Shown: positions 15,726 to 26,574, numbered from the stretch's first letter. The stretch: 64,000 nucleotides of DNA from Flavobacterium daemonense (GCF_007341385.1 NZ_VJYD01000003.1:62001-126000), one strand, 5' to 3'. Translations and numbers: made by a program. Notes: generated by a model from the letters alone, not told the origin.

Positions 15726-17576
15726 ATGTGTGGAATTGTTGGATATATTGGCCATAGAGAGGCATATCCTATTGTTATCAAAGGATTAAAGCGACTCGAA
15801 TACAGAGGTTATGACAGTGCAGGTGTTATGTTGTTTGACAACGAAACTGGAATAAAGCTTTGTAAAACAAAAGGTAAAGTTTCAGATCTTGAAGCTAAAG
15901 CAAAAGGTGAGTTCACAACAAACGGAGCTATAGGTATTGGGCATACGCGTTGGGCAACCCACGGAGTGCCAAATGACGTGAATTCGCATCCGCATCTTTC
16001 AAATTCTGGTGAATTAGTAATTATTCACAATGGAATTATTGAAAACTACGCACCGCTAAAAGAAGAATTAATCAAGAGAGGATATACTTTTAAATCAGAT
16101 ACAGATACAGAAGTTTTAGTTAACTTAATTGAAGAGGTTCAAAAAAACGAAAACATTAAGTTAGGAAAAGCAGTTCAGATTGCTTTAAATCAGGTTGTAG
16201 GGGCGTATGCTATTGCAGTTTTTGATAAAAAGAATCCTGATGAAATTGTTGCGGCAAGATTAGGAAGTCCGTTGGCAATTGGTGTTGGCGAGGGTGAGTA
16301 TTTTGTAGCTTCAGATGCTTCCCCTTTTATTGAATACACTTCAAATGCAATTTATCTTGAAGATGGCGAAATGGCAAACATTAGATTGCACAAGCCTCTT
16401 AAAGTTAGAAAAATAAAAGATGACTCATTAGTTGATCCTTACATTCAAGAACTTCAAATGAATTTGGAGCAGATTGAAAAAGGAGGCTACGATCATTTCA
16501 TGTTAAAAGAAATCTACGAGCAGCCAAGTGTAATTAAAGACACTTACAGAGGAAGACTTCATGCAAATGAAGGAATTGTTCAGATGGCTGGTGTTGAAGA
16601 TAATCTTGAGAAATTTTTAAATGCAAAACGTATTTTAATTGTTGCTTGTGGTACTTCGTGGCATGCTGGTTTAGTGGCTGAATATATTTTTGAAGAATTT
16701 ACACGTATTCCAGTTGAAGTAGAATATGCTTCGGAGTTTAGATACAGAAACCCAATTATTAATAAAGACGATGTTGTAATTGCAATTTCTCAATCAGGAG
16801 AAACTGCTGATACAATGGCGGCTATTAAATTGGCAAAAGAAAACGGTGCCTTTGTTTTTGGAGTTTGTAACGTTGTAGGTTCGTCTATTTCTAGAGAAAG
16901 CCACGCAGGTGCTTATACACATGCTGGACCGGAGATTGGTGTAGCTTCGACTAAGGCATTTACTACTCAAATTACAGTTCTTACCATGATTGCTTTAAAA
17001 TTAGGAAAAGCAAAAGGAACTTTAACAAACAGTGATTTCCATGCTTATTTGCAAGAATTAGAAATAATTCCTGAAAAGGTAGCAGAGGCATTGGAAACAA
17101 ACGATAAAGCAAAAGAAATTGCAGCAGCTTTTAAAGATTCTGCAAACTGTCTTTACTTAGGTCGTGGATATAACTTCCCGGTAGCTCTTGAAGGTGCGTT
17201 GAAGCTTAAAGAAATTTCATATATCCATGCTGAAGGATATCCTGCGGCAGAGATGAAACACGGGCCAATCGCTTTGATTGACGAGCACATGCCAGTTATT
17301 GTAATTGCGCCTAAACAAGGTCACTATGATAAAATTGTAAGTAATATTCAAGAGATTAAATCTCGAAGCGGTAAAATTATTGCTGTTGTTACTAAAGGAG
17401 ATGTTCAGGTTCGTGAATTGGCAGATTATGTAATCGAAATTCCAGAAACTTCAGATGCATTGTCTCCGCTAATTACAACTATCCCATTGCAATTGCTTTC
17501 TTATTATATTGCTGTTATGAGAGGTTGTAATGTTGATCAGCCTCGTAATTTGGCAAAATCAGTTACTGTAGAGTAA
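15726..17576 (+). CDS. glmS: Glutamine-fructose-6-phosphate aminotransferase (GlmS)
   Basis: The 616-residue enzyme makes glucosamine-6-phosphate, the first step toward UDP-GlcNAc for peptidoglycan and lipopolysaccharide. The N-terminal glutaminase domain exposes Cys2 (MCGIVGYIGHREA) and has GHTRWATHG. Two SIS sugar-isomerase domains follow (ACGTSWHAGL near 308, ISQSGETADT near 355, then LGRGYNFPVALEGALKLKE), and the protein ends PRNLAKSVTVE as in all GlmS. No glmS ribozyme is possible here, since only 9 bases separate it from the preceding gene. A strong terminator follows. Confidence 0.98.
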   Translation: MCGIVGYIGHREAYPIVIKGLKRLEYRGYDSAGVMLFDNETGIKLCKTKGKVSDLEAKAKGEFTTNGAIGIGHTRWATHGVPNDVNSHPHLSNSGELVIIHNGIIENYAPLKEELIKRGYTFKSDTDTEVLVNLIEEVQKNENIKLGKAVQIALNQVVGAYAIAVFDKKNPDEIVAARLGSPLAIGVGEGEYFVASDASPFIEYTSNAIYLEDGEMANIRLHKPLKVRKIKDDSLVDPYIQELQMNLEQIEKGGYDHFMLKEIYEQPSVIKDTYRGRLHANEGIVQMAGVEDNLEKFLNAKRILIVACGTSWHAGLVAEYIFEEFTRIPVEVEYASEFRYRNPIINKDDVVIAISQSGETADTMAAIKLAKENGAFVFGVCNVVGSSISRESHAGAYTHAGPEIGVASTKAFTTQITVLTMIALKLGKAKGTLTNSDFHAYLQELEIIPEKVAEALETNDKAKEIAAAFKDSANCLYLGRGYNFPVALEGALKLKEISYIHAEGYPAAEMKHGPIALIDEHMPVIVIAPKQGHYDKIVSNIQEIKSRSGKIIAVVTKGDVQVRELADYVIEIPETSDALSPLITTIPLQLLSYYIAVMRGCNVDQPRNLAKSVTVE

Positions 17577-17598
17577 TATCTTAAAATATACAAATGTT

Positions 17599-17630
17599 AA
17601 AAAAGCGAGATTTATGTCTCGCTTTTTTTA
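17599..17630 (+). terminator. Intrinsic terminator of glmS
   Basis: The stem AAAAGCGAGA / TCTCGCTTTT with a 6-base loop and a T run. Confidence 0.92.
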
Positions 17631-17880
17631 TTTGTCAGATTTTTTTTCTGAGCCTAGTATTTTTATTAAATCTTCAATTTTTTCGTCAAATTTTATATGT
17701 ATGCATACTATTTTAGATTTGCAAAGCCTCGTTATTGCTGTTAATTGAATAAAACACAATGTGAAATAGTTAAAATACTAACAAAAAATATGCGTTATCC
17801 TGATTTTTTTTAACGTTTTTTTATTAATCTCAAAAATATTTGTATTTTGGCTAGATAAACTAACCAAAAACCTAACCTAA
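17631..17880. other. Gene-free leader of the TonB receptor gene
   Basis: AT-rich DNA with no reading frame I can support. It holds a 10-bp palindrome GTATGCATAC at 17699-17708 and a near-consensus TATTTTGG box around 17843. The final bases before the ATG are a run of AACC-type motifs, common in flavobacterial receptor leaders. Confidence 0.4.
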
Positions 17881-20688
17881 ATGAGAGTCTATTTGCTGAT
17901 TATGTTGTTTTTCTGCGGCGTTTCCTTTGCGCAGAATACAATCACTGGTTCTGTTACCGATAGTAACAAACAATCTATTCCAGGTGCCAACATTAATATT
18001 GTAGGAAGTTCAACTGGAACTTCAACTGATTTTGATGGTACATTTAAATTGAATACTACTTCAAAACCACCTTTTACTATTAAGGTTTCTGCAATCGGTT
18101 TTGAAACAAAAACAATTAGTGTCACATCTTTAAATCAGAAGATTGATGTAGTCCTAAAAGATGAGGAGAATAAGTTGGATGAAATTGTGGTTTCGGCTTC
18201 AAGAACACCGGAAAGAATTATTGAATCACCTGTTACTGTTGAAAGAATGGGGATTCAGGAAATTAAAAACACAACAGCACCTACATTTTATGATGGTTTA
18301 GAAAATTTGAAGGAAGTACATTTCAATACCAGCAGTATTTCGTTCAAATCTATCAATACTCGTGGTTTTGCAACTGTTGCAAATACCCGTTTCATGCAGT
18401 TGGTTGACGGTATGGATAATTCATCGCCAGCATTAAATTTTGTTTTGGGTAATTTAATTGGTGTATCAGATATTGATGTGGCGAGTGTTGAGCTTTTGCC
18501 TGGAGCATCTTCAGCTCTTTATGGTGCAAATGCTTTTAACGGTATTATGTTTATGACAAGTAAAAGTCCTTTTACAAATGAAGGAATCAGTGTTTATTAC
18601 AAATACGGACAGACTTCTCAGGATATAGCGGGAACTAATGATTATAATGATTTCGGAATTAGAGCAGCAAAAGCATTCACAGAGACTTTTGCTATGAAAG
18701 CTAACTTTACTTACATGGAAGCTACAGAATGGATTGCTGGTGATAAAAGAAGCATGACAGCTGGAGGAGATAGTCACGCAGTGAATCAGAATTATGATGG
18801 ATTAAATATCTATGGTGACGAGGTTACTACTTTTATTCCGAATGTGGGACAGGTGAGTAGAACTGGATATCGTGAGCAAGATCTTACTGATAATAAAGTT
18901 AAGAGCATGAAAGCGGATTTCAGCGCGCACTTCAAGCCTTGGAAAGATGATACCGAGTTTATTCTTCAATATAAAATTGGTACAGGAAGTACAATTTATC
19001 AGGGAGCAAACAGATATGCTTTGAAAGATTTCTTAATGCAACAAGGGAAATTTGAGGTTAGAGGGAAAAACTTTTTTGGTAGAGTTTATTTTACAAGCGA
19101 GGATGCTGGAAATTCATATGACATGAGATTTGCAGCATGGAACGTAAACAGAGCGGCAAAATCAGATACAAACTGGTTTACAGATTATGCTACGGCTTTC
19201 CAATTATCATCTGCTTCTTTAGGATTGAATTCAAACGAAGCGGCCGCTTATGCAAGAAATTTTGCTGATTACAATGTTTCGCCAGGCCTTGGTTTAGTTC
19301 CAAACATTGATCCTGCTAATCCAAATGCGCCAAGATCACCGAGGTTTGAGCCAGGTTCTGCACAGTTTAACAGCGCACTTGCAACTGTAACTCAGAATCC
19401 AGATTTGACACAGGGTGCTAAATTCATTGATCATTCAAAATTGTATCACTCAGATGTGAATTATAATTTTAGAGATTTAGTAAAATGGGCAGAAATTCAA
19501 GTGGGTGGTTCTTGGAGAAAATATGTAATGGATTCCCAGGGTACAATCTTTACGGATTATGATGGTCCAATTAGTTATAAAGAATATGGAGCTTATGCTC
19601 AATTGCAAAAAAAATGGATGGATGACCGTTTGAAATTCACTGGGTCTTTGCGTTATGATAAAAGCCAAAATTTTGACGGAAATATTTCGCCAAGAGTTTC
19701 GTTCACTTACGCTGCAGGTGAATCTAAAAGACATAATTTCAGATTATCTTATCAAACAGGTTTCCGTAACCCAACTACACAAGATCAATATATTGGTTTA
19801 GACCTAGGGCCGTTTGCTTTAATTGGTTCAGCGGCAGAAAACTTAGACAGATTCCAAGAAACAATGCCAGTAAGTTTGGCTGGTCAAGCTATGGGAGCTC
19901 CAGCTACTGTAAATTTATCAGGGCAAAATGCATATCATAATGCTTATACTTTAGCTTCTGTTCAGGCATTTGGCGCATCTGGAAATCCGGCTGACCTTCA
20001 AGTGGCAAATATTGGTCTAGTGAAACCAGAGCAGGTTCAGGCTTTTGAAGCAGGATATCGTTCTGTGGTTCAAAATGATTTGTCAATTGACTTAAATGCA
20101 TATTACAATATCTACAATGATTTCATGAATACGGCAAGAGTTATTTCTCCTTACTATGGTACAGTAGGAACAAATCCTGCAGATCCAAATGTTCAAATGA
20201 CCTATGCGGCACTTGCTTTTGGTGACAGAAGAGTATATCAAGTTTACACAAATACAACAGCGCAAATTTCTTCATTTGGTTTTGGAGTTGGTTTGTCTAA
20301 AAAAGTTTATAAAGATTTTGAAGTTGGTGTTAATTACAACTATGCTCAATTTAGTTTTGATCAATCAGAAGATCCAGGTTTTGTGGCGGGATTCAATACA
20401 CCAAAACACAGAATTAAAGCTTCTCTTGGAAATGCAAAAGTGGCTAAGAATTTAGGATTTAATGTAAATGTGAGATGGAACACGGAGTATTTATGGCAAT
20501 CTTCTTTTGGAGATGGAATGATTCCAGAAAATACAGTTCTTGATGCGCAAGTTAATTATGGTTTGCCAAAACTTAAATCAGTTATTAAAGTTGGAGCGAC
20601 AAACCTTTTTGGGAAAGATTATATTCAAGTAATCGGAGCTGGTGCAATTGGTCAGATGTGGTTTGCTTCTTGGACTATTAATCCATAA
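17881..20688 (+). CDS. TonB-dependent outer-membrane receptor with carboxypeptidase-regulatory N-domain
   Basis: The 935-residue protein has a signal peptide (ends SFAQ, residue 18). A carboxypeptidase-regulatory-like beta domain follows at about 20-95 (ITGSVTDSNKQSIPGANI, STDFDGTFKL), then the plug, opened by LDEIVVSASRTPERI near 100, and a 22-strand-type barrel (SINTRGFATVANTRFMQLVD, VELLPGASSALYGANAFNG). Such receptors import bound ligands using TonB energy. It is not a classical SusC: no SusD gene follows. Instead a GDSL-hydrolase lipoprotein lies 96 bases downstream, suggesting the ligand carries an ester or acyl group. The substrate is not readable from sequence. Confidence 0.92.
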   Translation: MRVYLLIMLFFCGVSFAQNTITGSVTDSNKQSIPGANINIVGSSTGTSTDFDGTFKLNTTSKPPFTIKVSAIGFETKTISVTSLNQKIDVVLKDEENKLDEIVVSASRTPERIIESPVTVERMGIQEIKNTTAPTFYDGLENLKEVHFNTSSISFKSINTRGFATVANTRFMQLVDGMDNSSPALNFVLGNLIGVSDIDVASVELLPGASSALYGANAFNGIMFMTSKSPFTNEGISVYYKYGQTSQDIAGTNDYNDFGIRAAKAFTETFAMKANFTYMEATEWIAGDKRSMTAGGDSHAVNQNYDGLNIYGDEVTTFIPNVGQVSRTGYREQDLTDNKVKSMKADFSAHFKPWKDDTEFILQYKIGTGSTIYQGANRYALKDFLMQQGKFEVRGKNFFGRVYFTSEDAGNSYDMRFAAWNVNRAAKSDTNWFTDYATAFQLSSASLGLNSNEAAAYARNFADYNVSPGLGLVPNIDPANPNAPRSPRFEPGSAQFNSALATVTQNPDLTQGAKFIDHSKLYHSDVNYNFRDLVKWAEIQVGGSWRKYVMDSQGTIFTDYDGPISYKEYGAYAQLQKKWMDDRLKFTGSLRYDKSQNFDGNISPRVSFTYAAGESKRHNFRLSYQTGFRNPTTQDQYIGLDLGPFALIGSAAENLDRFQETMPVSLAGQAMGAPATVNLSGQNAYHNAYTLASVQAFGASGNPADLQVANIGLVKPEQVQAFEAGYRSVVQNDLSIDLNAYYNIYNDFMNTARVISPYYGTVGTNPADPNVQMTYAALAFGDRRVYQVYTNTTAQISSFGFGVGLSKKVYKDFEVGVNYNYAQFSFDQSEDPGFVAGFNTPKHRIKASLGNAKVAKNLGFNVNVRWNTEYLWQSSFGDGMIPENTVLDAQVNYGLPKLKSVIKVGATNLFGKDYIQVIGAGAIGQMWFASWTINP

Positions 20689-20784
20689 TTATAGGAAGTA
20701 AATTTGATGAAGTGAGATTTTCTTTCTGTTTTTTCGAATGAAAAATAAATAGGAAGATGTATTAATTTTTAAATTTTAAACGAC

Positions 20785-22329
20785 ATGAAAAAAAATATAA
20801 AATGGCTTTTATTGGTTTCTTTAACCTTTATGGCATGTAATAGTGATGATAGTGATGTGCCAGCAGAAGTGCCAGTAGTACCGGGATCGGCAGTATTTAC
20901 TAAATATGTAGCGCTTGGTGATTCTTTTGCTGCGGGATATAGTGATAATGCCCTTTTCAAAAAAGGTCAGGAAAATGGATATCCAAATATTTTGGCTAAA
21001 CAATTTTCTGCCGCAGGAGGAGGGGTTTTTACAATACCTTATGCGAATGATAATATAGGTGGATTGTTGTTTAATGGTGCTGTAATTGCTGGACCACGTT
21101 TGTATTTTAATGCGACAACAAAGGCTCCGACACCTGTATCTGGGGCTCCGACAACAGAAGTTACGGCGCATCTTACAGGCGCCTTTAATAATATGGGAGT
21201 TCCAGGTGCTAAAAGTTTTCATTTGATAGCGGCTGGTTATGGTAATTTGGCTGGCGTACCTTCTGGCGCGGCGAATCCATATTTTGCAAGATTTGCCACC
21301 ACTCCGTCAACGACTGTGTTGGCAGATGCTTTGGCTCAGTCGCCAACTTTCTTCTCATTGTTTATTGGAGGAAATGATGTTTTGGCTTATGCAACTTCTG
21401 GTGGTATAGGAAAAGATCAAACAGGAAATATGGATCCTAAAACTTATGGAGGAAACGATATTACAGATCCGACAGTTTTTGCGAATGTCTATTCTTCTTT
21501 GGCTACAGCTTTAACAGCAAATGGAGCAAAAGGTGTTGTTGCAAATCTGCCTTATATTACCACTTTGCCTTATTTTACAACTGTTCCTTACAATCCGCTT
21601 AGTCCTAAGCTGTTAATAGGTAAAATCGCGCCGCTTAATGCGCAATTGTACGGCCCTTTAAAACAAGCTTTGACAGCTTTTGGTGCAGGAGATAGAATTA
21701 ACTTGTTGTCTGAAACGGCTTCTAACCCCTTATTGATAAAAGATGAAAGCTTGAAAGATTTGTCTGCTCAATTAACAGCGGCATTTACTCCTACATTGGG
21801 AGCACAGACTGCTGCTTTTTACGGTGCTGTTTTTGGACAAGCAAGACAAGCCAAGGCAACAGACTTAATTATGTTGACTACTCAGAACGATATTAATACA
21901 GCTCCGACAGCTCAAAACTCAGGAATTGGCGTTGCTCCTCCGGCTCCATTAAATTCATTTGGAATTACATATCCACTGCAAGACAAGCATGTGCTTATCC
22001 CAACAGAGATAGCAGAAGTGAAAAAAGCAACTGATGCATACAATGTAACAATTGAATCAGTGGCAAAATCAAAAGGTTTGGCTTTTGTTGATACAAAAAC
22101 TGTAATGACTCAACTGTCAAACGGTGGAGTTAAATTCGGAAACTTTACGATGACTTCTGCCTTTGCGGTTGGTGGCGCTTTTTCATTAGATGGAGTGCAT
22201 CCAAGTGCAAGAGGATATGGTCTAATTGCTAATATTTTTATCGATGCGATAAATGCTCAATACGGTTCGACATTGCGTCATGTCGATTTGGCTACATATC
22301 CGGGTCAATACCCGGCGACAATTCAATAA
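20785..22329 (+). CDS. Surface-exposed SGNH/GDSL-hydrolase lipoprotein
   Basis: The 514-residue lipoprotein has lipobox FMAC (Cys18) followed at once by NSDDSD, an acidic stretch matching the lipoprotein export signal that sends Bacteroidota lipoproteins to the cell surface. SGNH blocks are present: block I ALGDSFAAG with Ser47, block II Gly138 (NMGVPG), block III GGND at 195-198, and block V DGVHP with Asp469 and His472. This is a complete catalytic set for an esterase, lipase or deacetylase. The length exceeds typical GDSL enzymes (about 200-350) because of inserts between blocks. With the TonB receptor upstream it likely forms a cleave-and-import pair at the cell surface; this pairing is inferred from position. 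Confidence 0.88.
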   Translation: MKKNIKWLLLVSLTFMACNSDDSDVPAEVPVVPGSAVFTKYVALGDSFAAGYSDNALFKKGQENGYPNILAKQFSAAGGGVFTIPYANDNIGGLLFNGAVIAGPRLYFNATTKAPTPVSGAPTTEVTAHLTGAFNNMGVPGAKSFHLIAAGYGNLAGVPSGAANPYFARFATTPSTTVLADALAQSPTFFSLFIGGNDVLAYATSGGIGKDQTGNMDPKTYGGNDITDPTVFANVYSSLATALTANGAKGVVANLPYITTLPYFTTVPYNPLSPKLLIGKIAPLNAQLYGPLKQALTAFGAGDRINLLSETASNPLLIKDESLKDLSAQLTAAFTPTLGAQTAAFYGAVFGQARQAKATDLIMLTTQNDINTAPTAQNSGIGVAPPAPLNSFGITYPLQDKHVLIPTEIAEVKKATDAYNVTIESVAKSKGLAFVDTKTVMTQLSNGGVKFGNFTMTSAFAVGGAFSLDGVHPSARGYGLIANIFIDAINAQYGSTLRHVDLATYPGQYPATIQ

Positions 22330-22346
22330 TGCCAATTTTTTTTAGT

Positions 22347-22386
22347 AAAAAGCCACTCATTTTGTAAAATGAAGTGGCTTTTTTTA
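22347..22386 (+). terminator. Intrinsic terminator of the receptor/GDSL pair
   Basis: AAAAGCCACT and AGTGGCTTTT flank a second inner stem (CATTTT/AAAATG), followed by a T run. Confidence 0.92.
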
Positions 22387-22471
22387 TTTCGTTAAAAAAT
22401 ACAATTTTAGTGATTTGGGCCTCTACTTTTAGGAATCAAACAAAATGATGCTATTTTTTATGAAAAAAAAA

Positions 22472-22501
22472 TTGATTTTATATTTTAAAAAATTATCTTT
22501 G
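22472..22501 (+). promoter_or_regulatory. Promoter of atpDC
   Basis: TTG at 22472-22474 and TATCTTTG at 22494-22501 with a 19-bp spacer, an excellent fit to the Flavobacterium consensus, about 55 bases before the start of atpD. Confidence 0.82.
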
Positions 22502-22559
22502 CGCTCTGAAAAAAGAGGTATTTTCGATAAACCTAAATAGCTATTTAATAAATACATAA

Positions 22560-24074
<1,515 letters not shown>

Positions 24075-24078
24075 TAAT

Positions 24079-24146
24079 TTGGTTGTTAGTTGTTAGTTGT
24101 CAGTTGTTAGAAAGCAACCATCAACCATCAACCTCAACTATTAACT
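24079..24146. repeat. Heptamer tandem repeats in opposite arms between atpD and atpC
   Basis: The left arm has TTGGTTG, TTAGTTG, TTAGTTG and TCAGTTG in strict 7-bp register (24079-24106) followed by TTAG. The right arm from 24115 has CAACCAT, CAACCAT and CAACCTC. The arms are roughly complementary, so the mRNA between the two coding regions can fold into an imperfect hairpin. Confidence 0.75.
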
Positions 24147-24154
24147 AAAAAGAC

Positions 24155-24436
24155 ATGATTTTAGATATAGTATCACCAGAAGCAAAATTATTTTCAGGAC
24201 AAGTGACCTCAGTTACAGTTCCAGGAGTTGATGGAAGCTTTCAAATTTTAAATAATCACGCTCCTATTGTTTCTATTCTTGAAAAAGGAACTGTAAAAAT
24301 TGTTGCACCAAGCTTTAATTTTTCTAAAGAGGTAGCTGGTAAATTTGTGAGAGTTAATGACCAAACTTATACTTTAGAGATTGCGTCAGGTACAATCGAA
24401 ATGAAAGACAATAAAGTAATTGTTTTAGTTGACTAA
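24155..24436 (+). CDS. atpC: ATP synthase F1 subunit epsilon
   Basis: A 93-residue epsilon subunit consisting of the N-terminal beta-sandwich only: MILDIVSPEAKLFSG, VPGVDGSFQILNNHAPIVS, then the ending NKVIVLVD. The C-terminal helical hairpin of the roughly 135-residue E. coli protein is absent, as in many Bacteroidota; that hairpin gives latch-type inhibition, so this form probably lacks it. It is co-transcribed with atpD across the heptamer-repeat spacer. Confidence 0.95.
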   Translation: MILDIVSPEAKLFSGQVTSVTVPGVDGSFQILNNHAPIVSILEKGTVKIVAPSFNFSKEVAGKFVRVNDQTYTLEIASGTIEMKDNKVIVLVD

Positions 24437-24456
24437 TAACAATTTCAGAATATTTT

Positions 24457-24488
24457 AAAACCATTCACTTTTGTGAATGGTTTTTTTA
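24457..24488 (+). terminator. Intrinsic terminator of atpDC
   Basis: A perfect 12-bp stem AAAACCATTCAC / GTGAATGGTTTT with a TTTT loop, continuing into a T run. Confidence 0.93.
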
Positions 24489-24646
24489 TTTTCAATGCTT
24501 TTTGAAAATTATTTTTTACTTTTGAAGTATTAAAATCTCTTTATAAAATATTGATTTTGTTGTAAAGGCTCAGTAAGCTTTTGCGTTTTTGTTTTATCTG
24601 TTTGATAAAGCAAGATTACTTATGTCAAATTTTATGAAGAATATCT

Positions 24647-25285
24647 ATGGAAAATATATCAAAAGTCGCCGTTCTTGGTGGCGCAGGAAGAACTGGAAAC
24701 TATCTTATAAACCAGTTGTTAAATAAAGGATTTTATGTAAAAGCATTAGTTAGAAATCCTGAAAATCTAACCATTCAAAATTCACATTTAGAAATTATCA
24801 AAGGCGATGCTGTTGATGAAGAAATTATTCGGTTATTATTAGCAGATTGTCAAGCGGTGGTGAGTACAATTGGTCAAAGACCTGGTGAGCCTATGGTTGC
24901 AAGTCAGTCGGTAAAAAATGTGCTAAAAGCCATGAAAGAATTAAATATTGACCGCTTTGTTTTATTGGCAGGATTGAATATTGATACGCCATTTGATAAA
25001 AAAAGTCCAAAGACGATTATGGCAACTGACTGGATGAAAACTAATTTTCCAATAATTCAGGAAGATCGTCAAAAAGCGTATGATCTTTTAGTTCAAAGCG
25101 ATGTTGGCTGGACGCAAGTTCGTGTTCCGTTTATTGAGTTTACCGATGAAAGCTCTGAAATTGAAGTAAATCTTGAAGATTGTTTAGGAGATAAAATTAC
25201 TGCATCTGATATTGTGGTATTTATGGTTGAAGAAATGACCGAATCAAATTACAGTCGAAAGTCGCCTTTTATAAGCGCAATTTAA
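24647..25285 (+). CDS. NAD(P)-binding NmrA/SDR-like protein
   Basis: The 212-residue protein has an atypical short-chain dehydrogenase fold: VAVLGGAGRTGNYLINQLL with the nucleotide-binding G-x-x-G-x-x-G at 11-17, then VKALVRNPENL and a VVSTIGQRPGEP loop. It lacks the YxxxK catalytic pair of classic SDRs, so it resembles NmrA-type or biliverdin-reductase-B-like NAD(P)H-binding proteins. The true activity is unknown. It is a single gene, ended by a hairpin at 25299-25324. Confidence 0.8.
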   Translation: MENISKVAVLGGAGRTGNYLINQLLNKGFYVKALVRNPENLTIQNSHLEIIKGDAVDEEIIRLLLADCQAVVSTIGQRPGEPMVASQSVKNVLKAMKELNIDRFVLLAGLNIDTPFDKKSPKTIMATDWMKTNFPIIQEDRQKAYDLLVQSDVGWTQVRVPFIEFTDESSEIEVNLEDCLGDKITASDIVVFMVEEMTESNYSRKSPFISAI

Positions 25286-25298
25286 AATAAACCAGAAA

Positions 25299-25324
25299 AC
25301 AGCGGGAACATCAAATCCCGCTGT
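25299..25324 (+). terminator. GC-rich hairpin between the SDR-like gene and bioF
   Basis: ACAGCGGGA / TCCCGCTGT, a perfect 9-bp stem with an 8-base loop. The T run is weak (ATGTTATTT), so termination is probable but not certain. Confidence 0.65.
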
Positions 25325-25327
25325 ATG

Positions 25328-25356
25328 TTATTTCAAATTTCAATTTCATAACTTTG
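25328..25356 (+). promoter_or_regulatory. Candidate promoter of bioF, very close to the start codon
   Basis: TAACTTTG at 25349-25356 fits the -7 box, with TTA 18 bp upstream. The ATG is at 25362, so transcription would begin at or within a few bases of it, implying a leaderless or nearly leaderless mRNA. Confidence 0.5.
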
Positions 25357-25361
25357 CTTTT

Positions 25362-26498
25362 ATGAAATTACCTGAAAATCTTATTCAAAAGCTTGAAAAC
25401 AGAAAGCAAAATAACTCGTTGAGAAAATTACCAAGTTTTAATAATCTTGTTGATTTTTCTTCAAACGACTACATTGGATTTTCTAAATCGGAATCTGTTT
25501 TTAGACAATCTCATCATTATTTGATCGAAAATGAGATTATTCAAAATGGCGCGACAGGTTCAAGATTGATTTCTGGAAATCATTCTTTGTATCAGATTGC
25601 AGAATCGTTTATAATGCAATTTCATGAAGCTGAATCAGCTTTAATATTTAATTCGGGTTATGATGCCAATGCGGGTTTTTTTAGCGCCGTACCGCAGCGA
25701 AATGATATTATTTTGTATGATGAATTAAGTCATGCTTCCATTCGTGACGGAATTGTTATGTCAAATGCAAAATCGTATAAATTCAATCATAATGATTTTG
25801 AAGATTTAGAACGATTGATTTTAAAGTTTCCTGATACGAATATTTATATTGTTACAGAAACCGTTTTTTCAATGGACGGCGACAGTCCTAATTTAGAAGA
25901 ATTAGTGCAGCTGTCTGAAAAATACAATTGTTACTTAGTTGTTGATGAAGCCCATACTTTAGGCGTTTTTGGAGAAAAAGGTGAAGGACTTATGCAAAAT
26001 CTTAAGCTGCACAATAGAATTTTTGCCCGAATTATGACTTTCGGAAAAGGTTTGGGTTGTCATGGTGCGGTTGTGCTTGGAAGTCTGGAACTGAAAGAAT
26101 ATTTAGTCAACTTTGCCCGAAGCTTTATTTATACAACTGGATTATCACCACATTCGGTTGCGACAATTTTGGTTGCTTATCAACATTTGGAAATTGAGAA
26201 AGAAACAATAGACAAACTCCGTCAAAATATTGTATTATTTAATCAGCAGAAAAATTTATTTGGCTTAAAGCCAATGTTCGTCCGTAGTAAATCGGCAATT
26301 CAGTCGGCGATTATTCCTGGCAATGAAAATGTAAAACGAATTGCGCAGCAATTGCAAGACAAAGGCTTTGATGTCAAAGCAATTTTATCTCCCACGGTTC
26401 CTGAAGGTCAGGAACGTCTGCGTTTTTGTATTCATAGTTATAATACAGAAGAAGAAATTAGCCAGATTTTAGAATTGTTAGGAGATTTTGTTTTTTAA
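25362..26498 (+). CDS. bioF: 8-amino-7-oxononanoate synthase
   Basis: A 378-residue PLP enzyme of the alpha-oxoamine synthase family that condenses pimeloyl thioester with alanine in biotin synthesis. Motifs: FSSNDYIGF near 32, GATGSRLISGNH at 63-74, VVDEAHTLG (DEAH 195-198) and the PLP-lysine block TFGKGLGCHG with Lys229. The length is normal. bioD and bioA lie about 2.6 kb downstream, separated by an unrelated regulatory gene set. A close relative such as glycine C-acetyltransferase is less likely given the biotin neighbours. Confidence 0.9.
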   Translation: MKLPENLIQKLENRKQNNSLRKLPSFNNLVDFSSNDYIGFSKSESVFRQSHHYLIENEIIQNGATGSRLISGNHSLYQIAESFIMQFHEAESALIFNSGYDANAGFFSAVPQRNDIILYDELSHASIRDGIVMSNAKSYKFNHNDFEDLERLILKFPDTNIYIVTETVFSMDGDSPNLEELVQLSEKYNCYLVVDEAHTLGVFGEKGEGLMQNLKLHNRIFARIMTFGKGLGCHGAVVLGSLELKEYLVNFARSFIYTTGLSPHSVATILVAYQHLEIEKETIDKLRQNIVLFNQQKNLFGLKPMFVRSKSAIQSAIIPGNENVKRIAQQLQDKGFDVKAILSPTVPEGQERLRFCIHSYNTEEEISQILELLGDFVF

Positions 26499-26509
26499 GA
26501 CTCAGTTGT

Positions 26510-26574
26510 TGTCAGGCTGAGCGTAGTCGAAGCCCATTTTGATTAGGAAGCCCTTCGACTCCGCTCAGGGTGAC
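26510..26574. repeat. Imperfect inverted repeat with TTCGAC core
   Basis: TGTCAGGCTGAGCGTAGTCG (26510-26529, continuing to AAG at 26532) pairs with CTTCGACTCCGCTCAGGGTG (from 26553, to 26574), with about three mismatches. It lies 12 bases after bioF and may act as a terminator. Similar sequences are common between genes of Bacteroidota. Confidence 0.75.
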
